DNA of 64,000 nt. It comes from Butyrivibrio sp. NC2002 (GTDB lineage Bacteria > Bacillota > Clostridia > Lachnospirales > Lachnospiraceae). The stretch lies in assembly GCF_000702265.1 (NCBI RefSeq), contig NZ_JNKZ01000004.1, forward strand, positions 186,001 through 250,000, read 5' to 3'. The position numbers and the translations under genes are program-made. A model generated the notes under the pieces. That model searched no databases and was not told the origin of the DNA. It saw only the letters and a list, made by a program, of their open reading frames with translations. Below are positions 8,025 to 17,434 of the stretch, in pieces (the stretch's first letter is position 1; each line of letters starts with the position of its first letter).

Positions 8025-11000
8025 CCTACTTCCAGTTTGCTTGTCTTCTTAATGTATTTAGCAGGTATCGGATTATCCAGGTGCCATGTTATATTCATAG
8101 GCTTGCTGCCGTAATGACTCACATATTTAGCAGTTCCCAAATATGTATATGGCGCAGTGCCAGCTATATCCTTCTTAAACTCTCTTACAAATAACAGGAT
8201 CTTACTTCCTTCACGAACATGATTGATATACCTCTGTCCAGTCGGAGAAATATCTGAAGTTGTACTCTGACTCTGCCAATGGAAAAATTCCTCATTGATA
8301 GAATAATCATTGTACATTGTAGTCGGCGAATAATCCTTATCAGCTTTATTGAGCGTTACAAAGAACACATCCACCTGCTTATCCTCAAGCCACTTCACAC
8401 CCTCTCTTACAGTCTGCGGCTTCATAAAATCCATAGCCACAAGGATCTGATCCCTAGTATATGTACAGTATAATTCCAGCGGGCAATCAAATCCCAAATC
8501 TACTTCATCGCCTACCACATCAATCCTTTCGAGATTGTATTTGAGAAGTTCTATCAGTTCATTAAGCATATTTTTGCAGTTACACAACTCAAGTAAATTC
8601 TGCTTAACTTCTGGAGCATTCCAATCAACAACCGTACTCTGCCACAATGTCACATAGAACATCTGCATCATCCGCTTCTCTGCTTCAGGTAACATACCAA
8701 TATTTACGGTATTTATTCTTGGCAAAACATCAAGCAAAAAACTAATCCATTTTGCAGAATCAACCGCAATAAACTTCGCAAAGGCCTTTGTCATTTTCTC
8801 TTCAATTGGCTCATTGAAGTCATCTATCACACCGGAATCGGCGCAAAGTCTCGCAAAAGAGTATTTCGCATAAATACTATATAGACTCAGATGATAATAG
8901 CTCAGGAAATTCTTCAAAGACAAATCTAATCCACTATCCTCTGAAAATGTCTCAATTCTTGAAACGAGCCCCGCTCTGCTATCAAAAGACTGCTTTATGT
9001 TATTCAAGATAACCTGCGATGCCTTCTTTTCCAGCTGAACATAACAGCCCTTTGGAAGTGCTGTAAAGCCATGCTTTATTTCATACTGAACACTATGATT
9101 TGTATTAGCCAAAAGCGCTGAAAACTTTTCTTCGAAGTTATACTTCTTATTAGCTTGCCCTATAAAATCAAGAACTGTAAGGCATTCCTTTCCATCTGAC
9201 AAACGAAGCCCTCTACCAAGCTGCTGCAAGAACACGGTAAGTGATTCTGTAGGTCTAAGGAACAGAACTGTCTCAACCTCCGGAATATCAATACCTTCGT
9301 TGTACAAATCTACAACAAATATGAACTTGATCTCGCCAGACAATAACATCTTCTTCGCATTAGCCCTGTCGCTGTCTGAAGAGTTTGATGTAAGCGCTAT
9401 TGACGGAATACCCTTTTCATTGAAGTAATCACTCATAAATCTGGCATGCTCAATAGACACACAGAACCCAAGACCATGAACGTTTTCCATATCTGTCACA
9501 TATTTATACAAAGAATTTATAATATGGTTTGCACGCTTCTTCGCAATAGTCCTATTGAGTGAATACAGATTACTCAGCTCAGACTTATCATAACCTCCTC
9601 TTACCCATCTGACTTCTGACAGATCTGTCTCATCAGATACTCCAAAATACTGGAATGGACACAATAACTTTCTCTCAATAGCCTCTGGAAGTCTGATCTC
9701 AGCAGCTATTCTTCCATCAAAATAGTCCAGGACGTTCTTTCCATCCATACGTTCCGGAGTAGCAGTTAATCCCAATAATATCTGTGGTTTAAATGAACTT
9801 AACAGCCCTTGATAAGTAGGCGCCGCAGCATGATGGAATTCATCTACAATAATAAAATCATAATAATCTGCGGGAAGGATGTTATATAATTCCTGCGATG
9901 CCACAGTTTGTATAGATACAAAAAGGTGATCCAGGTTTTCCGGCTTCTCACCACCAACATACAACTCTCCAAAATTTGGATCCTTTAAAACAGCCCTAAA
10001 CACATCCCTGCTCTGCCTAAGAATTTCTTCTCTATGCACTACAAAAAGAAGCTTATTCTGCGTGCCCGGATGCATCTTACAAAATCTTCTGTAATCAAAT
10101 GCCGCAATAAGTGTTTTCCCAGTACCCGTAGCAGCAACCACAAGATTTTTATTTCTGCCTCTAATTTTCCTCTCAGCACTTAGCCTATCCAATATCTCCT
10201 GCTGATAAGGGTATGGATTGATATCTACAATAAAGCCATAGCCCTCTGTATTCTTCCCATGTCTCTCTGCTCTAAGCGCTGTCTTTAACTTGTCATAACT
10301 ATCATGAGTATACTTCTCAAAAGTTGTGGAATTCCAATAGCTCTCAAAAGTAGCTTCTATCTTCTGTATCGTAGGGGCCATATCCTTTGTGGTTACTTTA
10401 ATGTTCCACTCCAAGCCACTGGACATAGCAACATTCGACATATTGGAAGAACCTACATATGCAGTAGTAAAACCAGTTTTTCTATAAAAAATGTATGCTT
10501 TTGCATGAAGCCTTGTCCGCTTTGTATCATAGGATATACGTACTTCAGTCCCAGGAAGATCACAAAGTTCATCTATAGCCTTTGCATCGGTTGCTCCCAT
10601 GTATGATGTGGTAATAATCCTCAGTTCCCCACCTCGCTCAGTAAAGCTCTTTAGCTCATCATAGAGAAGCCTTAATCCGCTCCATTTAATAAAAGAGACA
10701 AGCATATCAATTCGGTCTGCTGTCTCCATTTCTTTCTTAAGCTCAGAATACATCTGCGGTTCATGTATAGCCCCGGTAAAGAGACTACTCTGTGCAACAG
10801 ATGTTTCTGGACGCACTATATCCTTGGCCTTACGCTGTCCGATTTTGTACATAGGATCATTTTCTGAAAGAAGTGCAAGCAGTTGCTCAGCATTATCTGC
10901 TACTGCCAATTCCTTCAGATCATTCAAATCCTTTTCATCCGATATCAAGCCAACTACTTTATTAACCAGCGATATCTTCGCATCAAGATTTTCATCATCA

Positions 11001-11167
11001 GAAATACGATCCAGGGCCTTATGAAGCACTTCTGAAACATATCTCGAAAGGATCTCCGACGCTTCAGCTCCATCAATCTTTTCAATGCGTTTTAAATCAT
11101 CTGCTGATTCTGTAAGTTCTGACTGAATCTGTTTATTAATAACCTGTTCATATAATCCTGGTTCCAT
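8021..11167 (-). CDS. PLD-SF2 helicase-DUF3427 protein
   Basis: A 1,048-residue protein with three parts. About 130-280 is a phospholipase-D-type nuclease domain (HAKAYIF at 221-227, GSSNMSN after it). About 320-700 is an SF2 helicase: Walker A AATGTGKT (345-352), DEFH box at 442-445, GLTATPER at 466-473 and QQLGRGLRLS. The last 280 residues are DUF3427, ending in the FHWQSQSTTSDISPTGQRY signature. Such proteins should remodel and cut nucleic acid. It has its own strong promoter and is coupled to the downstream Nudix-methyltransferase. It appears full length. Confidence 0.92.
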   Translation of the reverse strand: MEPGLYEQVINKQIQSELTESADDLKRIEKIDGAEASEILSRYVSEVLHKALDRISDDENLDAKISLVNKVVGLISDEKDLNDLKELAVADNAEQLLALLSENDPMYKIGQRKAKDIVRPETSVAQSSLFTGAIHEPQMYSELKKEMETADRIDMLVSFIKWSGLRLLYDELKSFTERGGELRIITTSYMGATDAKAIDELCDLPGTEVRISYDTKRTRLHAKAYIFYRKTGFTTAYVGSSNMSNVAMSSGLEWNIKVTTKDMAPTIQKIEATFESYWNSTTFEKYTHDSYDKLKTALRAERHGKNTEGYGFIVDINPYPYQQEILDRLSAERKIRGRNKNLVVAATGTGKTLIAAFDYRRFCKMHPGTQNKLLFVVHREEILRQSRDVFRAVLKDPNFGELYVGGEKPENLDHLFVSIQTVASQELYNILPADYYDFIIVDEFHHAAAPTYQGLLSSFKPQILLGLTATPERMDGKNVLDYFDGRIAAEIRLPEAIERKLLCPFQYFGVSDETDLSEVRWVRGGYDKSELSNLYSLNRTIAKKRANHIINSLYKYVTDMENVHGLGFCVSIEHARFMSDYFNEKGIPSIALTSNSSDSDRANAKKMLLSGEIKFIFVVDLYNEGIDIPEVETVLFLRPTESLTVFLQQLGRGLRLSDGKECLTVLDFIGQANKKYNFEEKFSALLANTNHSVQYEIKHGFTALPKGCYVQLEKKASQVILNNIKQSFDSRAGLVSRIETFSEDSGLDLSLKNFLSYYHLSLYSIYAKYSFARLCADSGVIDDFNEPIEEKMTKAFAKFIAVDSAKWISFLLDVLPRINTVNIGMLPEAEKRMMQMFYVTLWQSTVVDWNAPEVKQNLLELCNCKNMLNELIELLKYNLERIDVVGDEVDLGFDCPLELYCTYTRDQILVAMDFMKPQTVREGVKWLEDKQVDVFFVTLNKADKDYSPTTMYNDYSINEEFFHWQSQSTTSDISPTGQRYINHVREGSKILLFVREFKKDIAGTAPYTYLGTAKYVSHYGSKPMNITWHLDNPIPAKYIKKTSKLEVG

Positions 11168-11258
11168 AATATATGTATCCCCTCAAATAACTTGTAGTAT
11201 TATGTATTATAATGATAGATTTACAGAATGCTCACCGAGCACTTCTTGTTATCCTCTT

Positions 11259-11287
11259 CTATTATCTGTGGGATCTTATCCTGTCAA
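11259..11287 (-). promoter_or_regulatory. sigma-70 promoter for the helicase gene
   Basis: Minus strand TTGACA (11,282-11,287) and TAATAG (11,259-11,264) with a 17-base spacer. It lies between the HNH and helicase genes, so the helicase can be expressed separately from the HNH gene. Confidence 0.75.
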
Positions 11288-11314
11288 GCTTGTTATATTC
11301 TATTACTGACATGG

Positions 11315-12436
11315 TTACACCTCGTATTCCCATTCCCGGAATCCGCTGTTTCTGGCAGCATCATAAACCGGATGGATGACATTGTATAATCTGTTACTAA
11401 AATCATCTTCTGACAGTCCATCGCAATACAGCTCTTTTGCAATTTCACTGCTATTAAGATGATACTTTGAAATTTTGTCAAAAGAGCTTCTTACTACCTC
11501 ATTCTCTTTTGAAAGTCTATATGACTGATACTCCAGTCTTGCAAGCTGAGAAAAATACTTATCCCATAACGGAAGATTGTTGCTCTTGCTGCTGTTAATG
11601 GACTTCGTAGTAGGATGAAGGTTCCATAATTCATCATGAGCCACATACTGCCATGGGACAAAGTGATCAACAGATATCTTCTTATCTGCAAGCTCGATAT
11701 TTCCATAAATATCTCTTATTTCCGGCCTTATATCGATAATCAGTTTCCAGTACTTTCTGACTCTTTCAATATCACGGTTTTGTGGTGCGTTTATCTTATC
11801 TGCAATACCTGGCACACTCGGATTTCGTCTCTGCAAGTAATGTATCAGATTCAGCTGCATCCATCCCATCAAAATCTCTTTATTATTTATTAGATATGGA
11901 ATCCACTCCTCATTGATTCTGATGGAAGTTGATAACTGTTGGAATAATTCAAAATAGTATAATAGGCGTCTTTGCTGATTAATCTTATGGGACAGCTCAA
12001 GCGGCCTGGTCCACTCCTTCTTTTCTATTCGAATCTCATCATAAAAAGGGGATTGGAGCCTGTACGGAACATTTTTGATCAGTTCCTTTTTGTAGGCCTG
12101 AAGTTTTCTATCATCGCTGTTTTCCAGATATGAGATTATTACCTCTCGTTTTTCTGCTGCAGGAAACTTCTTAACTGTTCCTATATACTTAACTGCTTCT
12201 TCAAGGTTATCTGTAACGCCGCATGGTCCGAGATGTAAACGGTACTCTGTTACCATGTACCAGGCATCTGCAATCATCTCATTTATGAGCTCATCAAATG
12301 AAAATCTAGTGTGCTCAGGCGTCAGTTTCCTTAGGATAGCCTGAAACCAGAAAAACTTATAGCAGTTGCTAGTATCATCAAAAAGCCTGCTCAGATAACC
12401 AATATTCAGTTCCTCAGAATAAGGCAGTTGTATCAT
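11315..12436 (-). CDS. HNH endonuclease domain protein
   Basis: A 373-residue protein with an alpha-helical N-terminal part and an HNH nuclease motif at about 250-290: ISVDHFVPWQYVAHDELWNL then PTTKSINSSKSNNLP. The DH pair (257-258) and the two Asn positions match the beta-beta-alpha metal site; no zinc-binding Cys pairs are seen. It lies upstream of the helicase on the same strand, 147 bases away. The context suggests a nuclease effector or a nicking partner for the helicase; this is inference. Confidence 0.85.
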   Translation of the reverse strand: MIQLPYSEELNIGYLSRLFDDTSNCYKFFWFQAILRKLTPEHTRFSFDELINEMIADAWYMVTEYRLHLGPCGVTDNLEEAVKYIGTVKKFPAAEKREVIISYLENSDDRKLQAYKKELIKNVPYRLQSPFYDEIRIEKKEWTRPLELSHKINQQRRLLYYFELFQQLSTSIRINEEWIPYLINNKEILMGWMQLNLIHYLQRRNPSVPGIADKINAPQNRDIERVRKYWKLIIDIRPEIRDIYGNIELADKKISVDHFVPWQYVAHDELWNLHPTTKSINSSKSNNLPLWDKYFSQLARLEYQSYRLSKENEVVRSSFDKISKYHLNSSEIAKELYCDGLSEDDFSNRLYNVIHPVYDAARNSGFREWEYEV

Positions 12437-12773
12437 ATACTCACGCCATCCTTTTTCTTGATTTCATCTGTTCAACAATGCATCAACCAATACTGCCATA
12501 TGTCCATCAGCCACAGAATCTGCAATTCAGCTGCCTTCACTGAAATGATCTCTCCTTAAGTGTTTCCTCACTGATTTCAAGGATCTTGTCATCCAGCACT
12601 GCAAAGATGATCTTTATAAGAATAATTAATTTTACATATATTATTTTAATACTAACAGAACAATAATTGTTGTATGTTTTTTCCAGATGTTCTTCCAAGA
12701 TAGGAATAACAATGATCAAATAGTATAAATCTCCTGATACTTACTCCCGACACTTAAACTATAACCGCCAATA
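12437..12773. other. intergenic stretch with one gene scrap
   Basis: No convincing gene. It holds the DKILEISEETLKER scrap (12,550-12,592, minus) and an AT-rich stretch at 12,600-12,740 that could contain promoters for the HNH gene on the minus strand, though no clear -35/-10 pair stands out. Confidence 0.5.
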
Positions 12774-13286
12774 CTAGCTGCATTCGGAATCCGCAACAAA
12801 TCCCTGCTCTTCCATGGCTTTCATGACCCAATCTTTATTATCGTAGGTTTTCCTTATCTGGGGATTTATACTCTGAAAAAGTCCGTAATCACCCTGTGTG
12901 TAAAAAAGTCTCTTTTTATCAAACCCTGCCTTTTGAAAGCAATGATCCACATTAGTAGTAAGAACGAAATAATCCTTATCCTTTACCAATTCAAAAAGTT
13001 CATTATATACAGGCTTTGGCGCATCCAGATATCTGTTGATATAGATATATCTTGCCCAATAAGCCCAGAACTCTTCCTTCGAAGGATAAGGATAGAATCC
13101 TCCGGAGTACATATCTTTAAAGCCGTATTTTTGTGAAAAATCAGAAAACCACTTCTCAAACCGCTCTCCACTGTATACAAAACCGGCAGAAGTAGATAAT
13201 CCCGCTCCGGCACCTATTATGATGGCATCTGCACTCTCCAGCTCTGCCTTTAGTCGTTTTACATCAGCACTATATGAGTTTTTCAT
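12774..13286 (-). pseudogene. class-M (SirTM-like) sirtuin, C-terminally truncated
   Basis: Aligns closely with the full protein at 56,670-57,665 from GAGAGLSTSAGF through TTNVDHCFQKAGF and YTQGDYGLFQ, then stops after EEQGFVADSECS. About 130 C-terminal residues are missing, including a Cys-poor strand region needed to close the fold. The start at 13,286 (MKNSYSADVK) overlaps the preceding macro fragment by 17 bases, as expected from a former macro-sirtuin operon. Probably inactive. Confidence 0.85.
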
Positions 13287-13403
13287 ATATCTTTTTATCC
13301 TCATCTTTGAAAACATTAAAGATCACTCTTTCTATAACATCCGGATTCTGCTCAAGCCATTTGGTCACTGTTTTTACTGCTATCTGCGTAGCCCTTTTCC
13401 TCA
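13270..13403 (-). pseudogene. C-terminal fragment of a macro-domain gene
   Basis: Encodes ATQIAVKTVTKWLE and VIFNVFKDEDKKIYEKLI, matching the last 43 residues of the macro protein at 57,686-58,468. The front of the gene has been replaced by a nitroreductase tail, whose stop codon touches the junction. It sits just upstream of the broken sirtuin gene, keeping the order seen in the intact pair. Confidence 0.85.
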
Positions 13404-13548
13404 CTCTATAATCTGTACTCTTCCGGGCTTTCTCGGCTCGCTTGCCGGCTGCTGCCCGTCGATATATCCAAGAACCACAAAACCCTGACATATATAATTA
13501 TCGGGAACTCCCCATTCTTTCATTAGTGCAAGACCTTCTTCACTATCA
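13401..13548 (-). pseudogene. C-terminal fragment of a nitroreductase gene
   Basis: The frame reads FDSEEGLALMKEWGVPDN, YICQGFVVLGYIDG and PRKPGRVQIIE then stop, the usual last 45 residues of FMN-dependent nitroreductases. There is no start codon. It is joined on the upstream side to a truncated ADP-ribosylglycohydrolase gene and on the downstream side to the macro fragment. Confidence 0.75.
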
Positions 13549-13917
13549 AATGTCTCTTGTCCTCTCAATAGAGTCAAAAAAACATCCGACGGATGAAACC
13601 CTCATGGCAGATTCGTTTCCAAAACTACCATAGGGATTTGGATCATCAAGCATAAGCCACCAACTGAACTTTGCACCGTAACCAGCACCAAGGAATCTCC
13701 TTTCCCAGTCTTTCATGCTCTTTATAATTTCAGTCTTCATGATCTTTTCATCGGAATAAAGGCCCGCATTAAGTATTCCCTCGCAAACCGCTATAGTCAT
13801 AACACTGTCATCTGTAAACTCAACAGCATCGTTAAACATCTCAAATTCCTTTGATTTATTTCCCCGATCAAATTCATAGGGTGCTCCTATCATATCTCCA
13901 AGAAATGCTCCGTACAT
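13546..13917 (-). pseudogene. ADP-ribosylglycohydrolase (DraG family), truncated
   Basis: Starts normally, MYGAFLGDMIGAPYEF, and has the metal-binding FTDDSVMTIAV motif, then GAGYGAKFSWWL and SVGCFFDS. Family members are about 250-300 residues; this one ends at 123 where the sequence switches to a nitroreductase tail. The second metal motif (D-x-D-T) is lost, so it should not cleave ADP-ribose. It lies 11 bases after the HIRAN gene and may still be transcribed with it. Confidence 0.85.
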
Positions 13918-13928
13918 AACAGTCCTCC

Positions 13929-14321
13929 TTAATAATCAACCATAAAGATCCTTACACTTATCTCAGTAAAAGAATCCTGCTTATCAATCTTTGTTATCCT
14001 TGCCTTAAGGAGTTTCCCTGCATCCATAAGACGCGCAAAAACTGTATTATCCTTCATTGGTACATATCCAAGCTTCTTTTTATCCGCGTTAAGCACAAGG
14101 ATAGCATTGGAATCATACTTGTTATCTTCCCTTTTAAGGATAAGCTCATCTCCTCTTTTTGCCTTCTTTAGAACAGACATATCATCAAGATGAGTTGTCC
14201 CGGCAATATAGGTGTCAAAAAGGTGTATCTCTTTAACGAGGGGTTTTAAGATATCCCCGAGGTCATGAGTACCTATGACAGCCACCATATTCTCACTATT
14301 TATCATCAGTTCATTGGCCAT
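13929..14321 (-). CDS. HIRAN domain protein
   Basis: The HIRAN fold covers about residues 25-125: IAGTTHLDD, then LKREDNKYDSNAILVLNAD and KKKLGYVPMKDNTVFARLMD, with the conserved DNAI-type and LGYVP motifs. HIRAN domains bind DNA ends in HLTF and in standalone bacterial proteins near repair genes. The start overlaps the J-domain gene's end by 16 bases on the same strand, so both are probably one operon. Intact. Confidence 0.88.
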   Translation of the reverse strand: MANELMINSENMVAVIGTHDLGDILKPLVKEIHLFDTYIAGTTHLDDMSVLKKAKRGDELILKREDNKYDSNAILVLNADKKKLGYVPMKDNTVFARLMDAGKLLKARITKIDKQDSFTEISVRIFMVDY

Positions 14322-15088
14322 AGCATTGTCACCCCGCTTATTACAAAAGCCTCAAGCACTTTATCGAGTTCCTCACAGTATTTCTCATACTCCTTAAGCT
14401 CATATGACAACTCCAGCTTCTTATCGCTGATTGCATCCTCATCTTCCAAAAGAAACTTATATATATAAGGTACCATAGATATGATGTGCTCTATCTCTTC
14501 CTCAAGGGCCTTTATCTTTTCTTCGATATTGGGGATCTCAACCTCCACGACCTCTATGTCAGTATCCCGAAGCGCCTGTGCTACAAGAAACTCAAGTTCC
14601 TGAAGTGCCTGTAAATCATTACAGTTATATGCAACAACTACCCTGTTCCAAAGGTCCATAAGATCTTCATTTTCAGCTACCTCTGGATTTATGTCTGGGT
14701 GAATCTTCTTTACAATCCTGTGGTAGATACGCTTTACTTCGAGGTAATCCTTTTCACTTATAACCCCTCCGCTTTTAGCTTCTCTATAATCCTCTTCCAT
14801 ATGGTGAAGTTTTTCAGTAAACTCTGCCATTTCTTCCTTTATATATGCATTGAGCTTATCCTGATCTATAGGTTCATCCCGGTTTATAGCCTTCTGGCAG
14901 AAATCTATGACCTTCTTTTTCTCTATGCACTCAATCTTTTTGTTAAAAACAGCAAGGATGAGTTCTCCAAATTCCCTGACATATCCGCGCTCATACTGGA
15001 ATGCATCTTTTTTATATCGATCTCGCTGGTTTATCAGCTCTTCGTATAATGAATACGACGACTTTTTCTCAGTAATAATATTGTTCAC
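14306..15088 (-). CDS. J-domain-like co-chaperone with coiled-coil flanks
   Basis: A 260-residue highly charged protein. About 130-175 (DYLEVKRIYHRIVKKIHPDI then EDLMDLWNRVVVAYN) is a J-domain with an intact HPD motif, so it could stimulate an Hsp70 ATPase. Long charged helices lie before and after it. No zinc or Gly/Phe regions are present. It overlaps the downstream HIRAN gene. A second, unrelated J-domain protein is at 44,448. Confidence 0.8.
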   Translation of the reverse strand: MNNIITEKKSSYSLYEELINQRDRYKKDAFQYERGYVREFGELILAVFNKKIECIEKKKVIDFCQKAINRDEPIDQDKLNAYIKEEMAEFTEKLHHMEEDYREAKSGGVISEKDYLEVKRIYHRIVKKIHPDINPEVAENEDLMDLWNRVVVAYNCNDLQALQELEFLVAQALRDTDIEVVEVEIPNIEEKIKALEEEIEHIISMVPYIYKFLLEDEDAISDKKLELSYELKEYEKYCEELDKVLEAFVISGVTMLWPMN

Positions 15089-15153
15089 GGCTATGCACCT
15101 CCAATTTCATTAAAAATATCTACGACAAAAAGGATGCTATTAGCCCCCCTCTG

Positions 15154-15474
15154 TCAAAACTCTTTCCATACCCCTGTCCTTAAAGCGGACAACTCATAAA
15201 CATCAGCAACATGGCTCCTAGTCCCAATAAAACTCTCATCATCATACTCATCACCTATCCTCCAGATCTCCGTCACGCTTGCAAAAATTATAGAATTCGC
15301 ATGTAACACAGAAATGTTTACAGAACCTGTTATTCTTGTGAATGCACTTACTAAGCCAATAAATAAGTCTTTCCACGTCACACCCTCCAAAAGACTAGTT
15401 GCTTGTTTCTTTGTACTTTTAGTATAAAAATTTTGCAGTCCAATAAAAATGACAGCCATATCTTGTATATACAC
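15154..15474 (-). CDS. hypothetical protein
   Basis: A 106-residue frame with no family I recognise. It has a slightly hydrophobic start (MYIQDMAVIFIGLQNF), then TWKDLFIGLVSAFTRITGSV and NSIIFASVTEIWRIGDEYDD. The start is uncertain because no strong ribosome site is seen. The composition looks like real coding sequence rather than a shadow frame. Confidence 0.45.
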   Translation of the reverse strand: MYIQDMAVIFIGLQNFYTKSTKKQATSLLEGVTWKDLFIGLVSAFTRITGSVNISVLHANSIIFASVTEIWRIGDEYDDESFIGTRSHVADVYELSALRTGVWKEF

Positions 15475-15531
15475 CCCATCATCAACAACTATATATTGTG
15501 GTTATTATGCCATTTACTTATTTCAGAAAAT

Positions 15532-15571
15532 AAAAAAGAGAGCTGCACTAAATAATAGTGTTTCAGCTCTC
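15532..15571 (-). terminator. intrinsic terminator
   Basis: Minus strand stem GAGAGCTG / CAGCTCTC with an inner CACTA / TAGTG pair, followed by TTTTTTA. It serves the small broken gene at 15,606-15,801. Confidence 0.85.
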
Positions 15572-15605
15572 ATACTGTATGCTGGCTCTTATATAGATAT
15601 TTGTT

Positions 15606-15801
15606 TTATGCGGTCTCTTCCTGTACCGCAGCTGTCATCGGAATAGGCTCAGAAATCGGAACTGTATTATTTTCAGCCTCATTACCGCCCTCGATTCCTT
15701 CTACATTCTTAAGAACTACTCCGTTTTTAGAAATATGCTCCATTCTTTTCACATGTATAGCCGTCTTCAAGAAGTATTTTTAAAAAATCGTCCTTTGTCA
15801 C
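15606..15801 (-). pseudogene. short frameshifted or rearranged gene of unknown family
   Basis: A GTG at 15,801 preceded by GGGGAGG begins MTKDDFLKILLEDGYTCEK and stops after 24 codons at 15,727. A second frame, shifted by one, starts at 15,743 (MEHISKNGVVLKNVEG) and runs 45 codons to 15,606, ending PMTAAVQEETA. The two frames together, with the good ribosome site and the terminator after them, suggest one gene broken by a frameshift or fusion. Family not recognised. Confidence 0.45.
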
Positions 15802-15915
15802 TGGTCCTCCCCATAATCATTTCTGATTACTATGCTGCTTTATACTATTTCCGCCCAAAATCAGGCGTGCGTTTCGTATTCTACAACAAATATTTGGAGA
15901 AAATCAATCCCTAAT

Positions 15916-16716
15916 CTAGATCTCTATCTGATTCATTATTTTTCCAATACTGTCGTGAAAAACAAGATCTGCCCTGCCTTCTATCTTGGTCTTACCTTTA
16001 TTTATAATCACAAGAAACTTTCCGTGGTACATATGCGCAAGCTGCGCTGCTGATCCAACCTCCAGTGATGTACCACCTATGATAAGAAGATCTGCATATC
16101 TTATAAGTGCTACAGCCTCTTCATAATCCCGCTGCGGAAGGAACTCTCCATAAAGAGTAACATCCGGTCTTACAACTTTACCGCACTTGGGACAATGCGG
16201 AATATCCTCTGTATTCTCAAATATGAAATCCGCACCATAATCTGTCCTACAGCTTACACAGTAACTCCTAAGAGCACTACCATGGATCTCACATACCTTT
16301 TTACTACCGGCTTTCTGATGAAGTCCGTCTATATTCTGTGTAATAACTCCATCCAGCTTGCCCTTCTGTTCCATCTGAAAAAGCTTTCTATGGGCATCGT
16401 TTGGCTCTATACTCCTGCAATCAAGGTTCTTGCGGAAATAATCAAAGAAAACTGACGGCTTCTTATTTAGGCAGTCATAGCTTAAGAGGTATTCCGGTTT
16501 ATACATAGAAAACCGCTTATCCTTCTTATGATACAGGCCATTCTTACTTCTAAAATCGGGTATGCCACTCTCAGTTGACACGCCTGCCCCTCCAAGAAAC
16601 ACTATATGTTCAGAAATATCTACCATCTCATTTAAAGCATCTATCTTCTGCTCATCATTAAGAGATCTGAAGTATTTTTCTTTTTCCCTCTGGGATGAAA
16701 AATCTGGTAAAAGCAT
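15916..16716 (-). CDS. cobB: NAD-dependent protein deacylase (CobB/Sir2)
   Basis: Classical sirtuin of 266 residues that removes acyl groups from lysine using NAD. All hallmarks are present: GGAGVSTESGIPDFRS (42-57), TQNIDGLHQKAG, catalytic His in CEIHGSA, a zinc site from YCVSC and HCPKC, then LYGEFLP and GGTSLEV. The N-terminal 30 residues are an extra helix. It is distinct from the class-M sirtuins in the window, which lack the zinc Cys and the catalytic His. It lies 44 bases downstream of the HD gene on the same strand. Confidence 0.95.
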   Translation of the reverse strand: MLLPDFSSQREKEKYFRSLNDEQKIDALNEMVDISEHIVFLGGAGVSTESGIPDFRSKNGLYHKKDKRFSMYKPEYLLSYDCLNKKPSVFFDYFRKNLDCRSIEPNDAHRKLFQMEQKGKLDGVITQNIDGLHQKAGSKKVCEIHGSALRSYCVSCRTDYGADFIFENTEDIPHCPKCGKVVRPDVTLYGEFLPQRDYEEAVALIRYADLLIIGGTSLEVGSAAQLAHMYHGKFLVIINKGKTKIEGRADLVFHDSIGKIMNQIEI

Positions 16717-16759
16717 ATCTATTCCTCATAAGAAACACCAAACGGCTATATTTAATAGT

Positions 16760-17419
16760 TTATTCCTTATTCCCTGCCACATCCTCAAGGAGCTTTGATG
16801 CCTCAAGATCTGCTTCATGCAAGGCAAGCACTATGGGATATTTCTCCATGGCATCTCCCACTGCCTTATACTGGCTCTTTTCCTCAGAAAAGCCCATGTG
16901 CCATCTGATTGCAAATATCTCAGGAGTCTTAAGCTTCATAAAACAGTTGATCAGCATCACTGATTTTTCGCCATGTCCTAAAGGCATAGTATCATTTATC
17001 TCATAGCGAAGGACGGTTTCCCAGATATAATTACCCTTATCGTCATGTTTAACCTGCCAGTTCTCAGCTGCTACAACCTTTTCAGGATCATAAGTTTTCT
17101 GATTCTTTGTCCCTTTCACATAAAAGTTCACCTTACACAGGTCATGTAAAAGAGCCATTATTATAAGACTTTCTTCCGGTATTGCCTCAATTATATTTTT
17201 CCATACAGGCGACTGCTTTTTCGCTACAAGGCAGTCATACACATTAAGGCTATGCTGCAAAAGTCCCCCGTCACATGCCAGATGAAACTGTGTAGATGCT
17301 GGAGCATTGTAGAAATCTGTCTTGTTCCTGATGTAGTCCATTAGTTCCTTTACACCATCTCTCTCCACGCTACCCATAAGTTCTTCGAATCTCTTTACAT
17401 TTTCTTCCTGGTTAATCAT
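16760..17419 (-). CDS. HD-domain hydrolase
   Basis: A 219-residue protein with a degenerate HD phosphohydrolase core: LLQHSLNVYDCL (first His), LLHDLCKVNFY (HD pair), and RWHMGF / LHEADLEAS for the last metal ligands. It resembles phage-like HD hydrolases of unknown substrate. The gene precedes cobB and follows the membrane protein gene by 15 bases, so the three may be cotranscribed. Confidence 0.8.
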   Translation of the reverse strand: MINQEENVKRFEELMGSVERDGVKELMDYIRNKTDFYNAPASTQFHLACDGGLLQHSLNVYDCLVAKKQSPVWKNIIEAIPEESLIIMALLHDLCKVNFYVKGTKNQKTYDPEKVVAAENWQVKHDDKGNYIWETVLRYEINDTMPLGHGEKSVMLINCFMKLKTPEIFAIRWHMGFSEEKSQYKAVGDAMEKYPIVLALHEADLEASKLLEDVAGNKE

Positions 17420-17434
17420 ATCTGCGACTTTCCT

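Noticed and set aside
12537..12719. 60-codon minus frame upstream of the broken sirtuin
   Set aside because: Only the last 22 codons look coding (the EETLKER scrap); the front is AT-rich random sequence.
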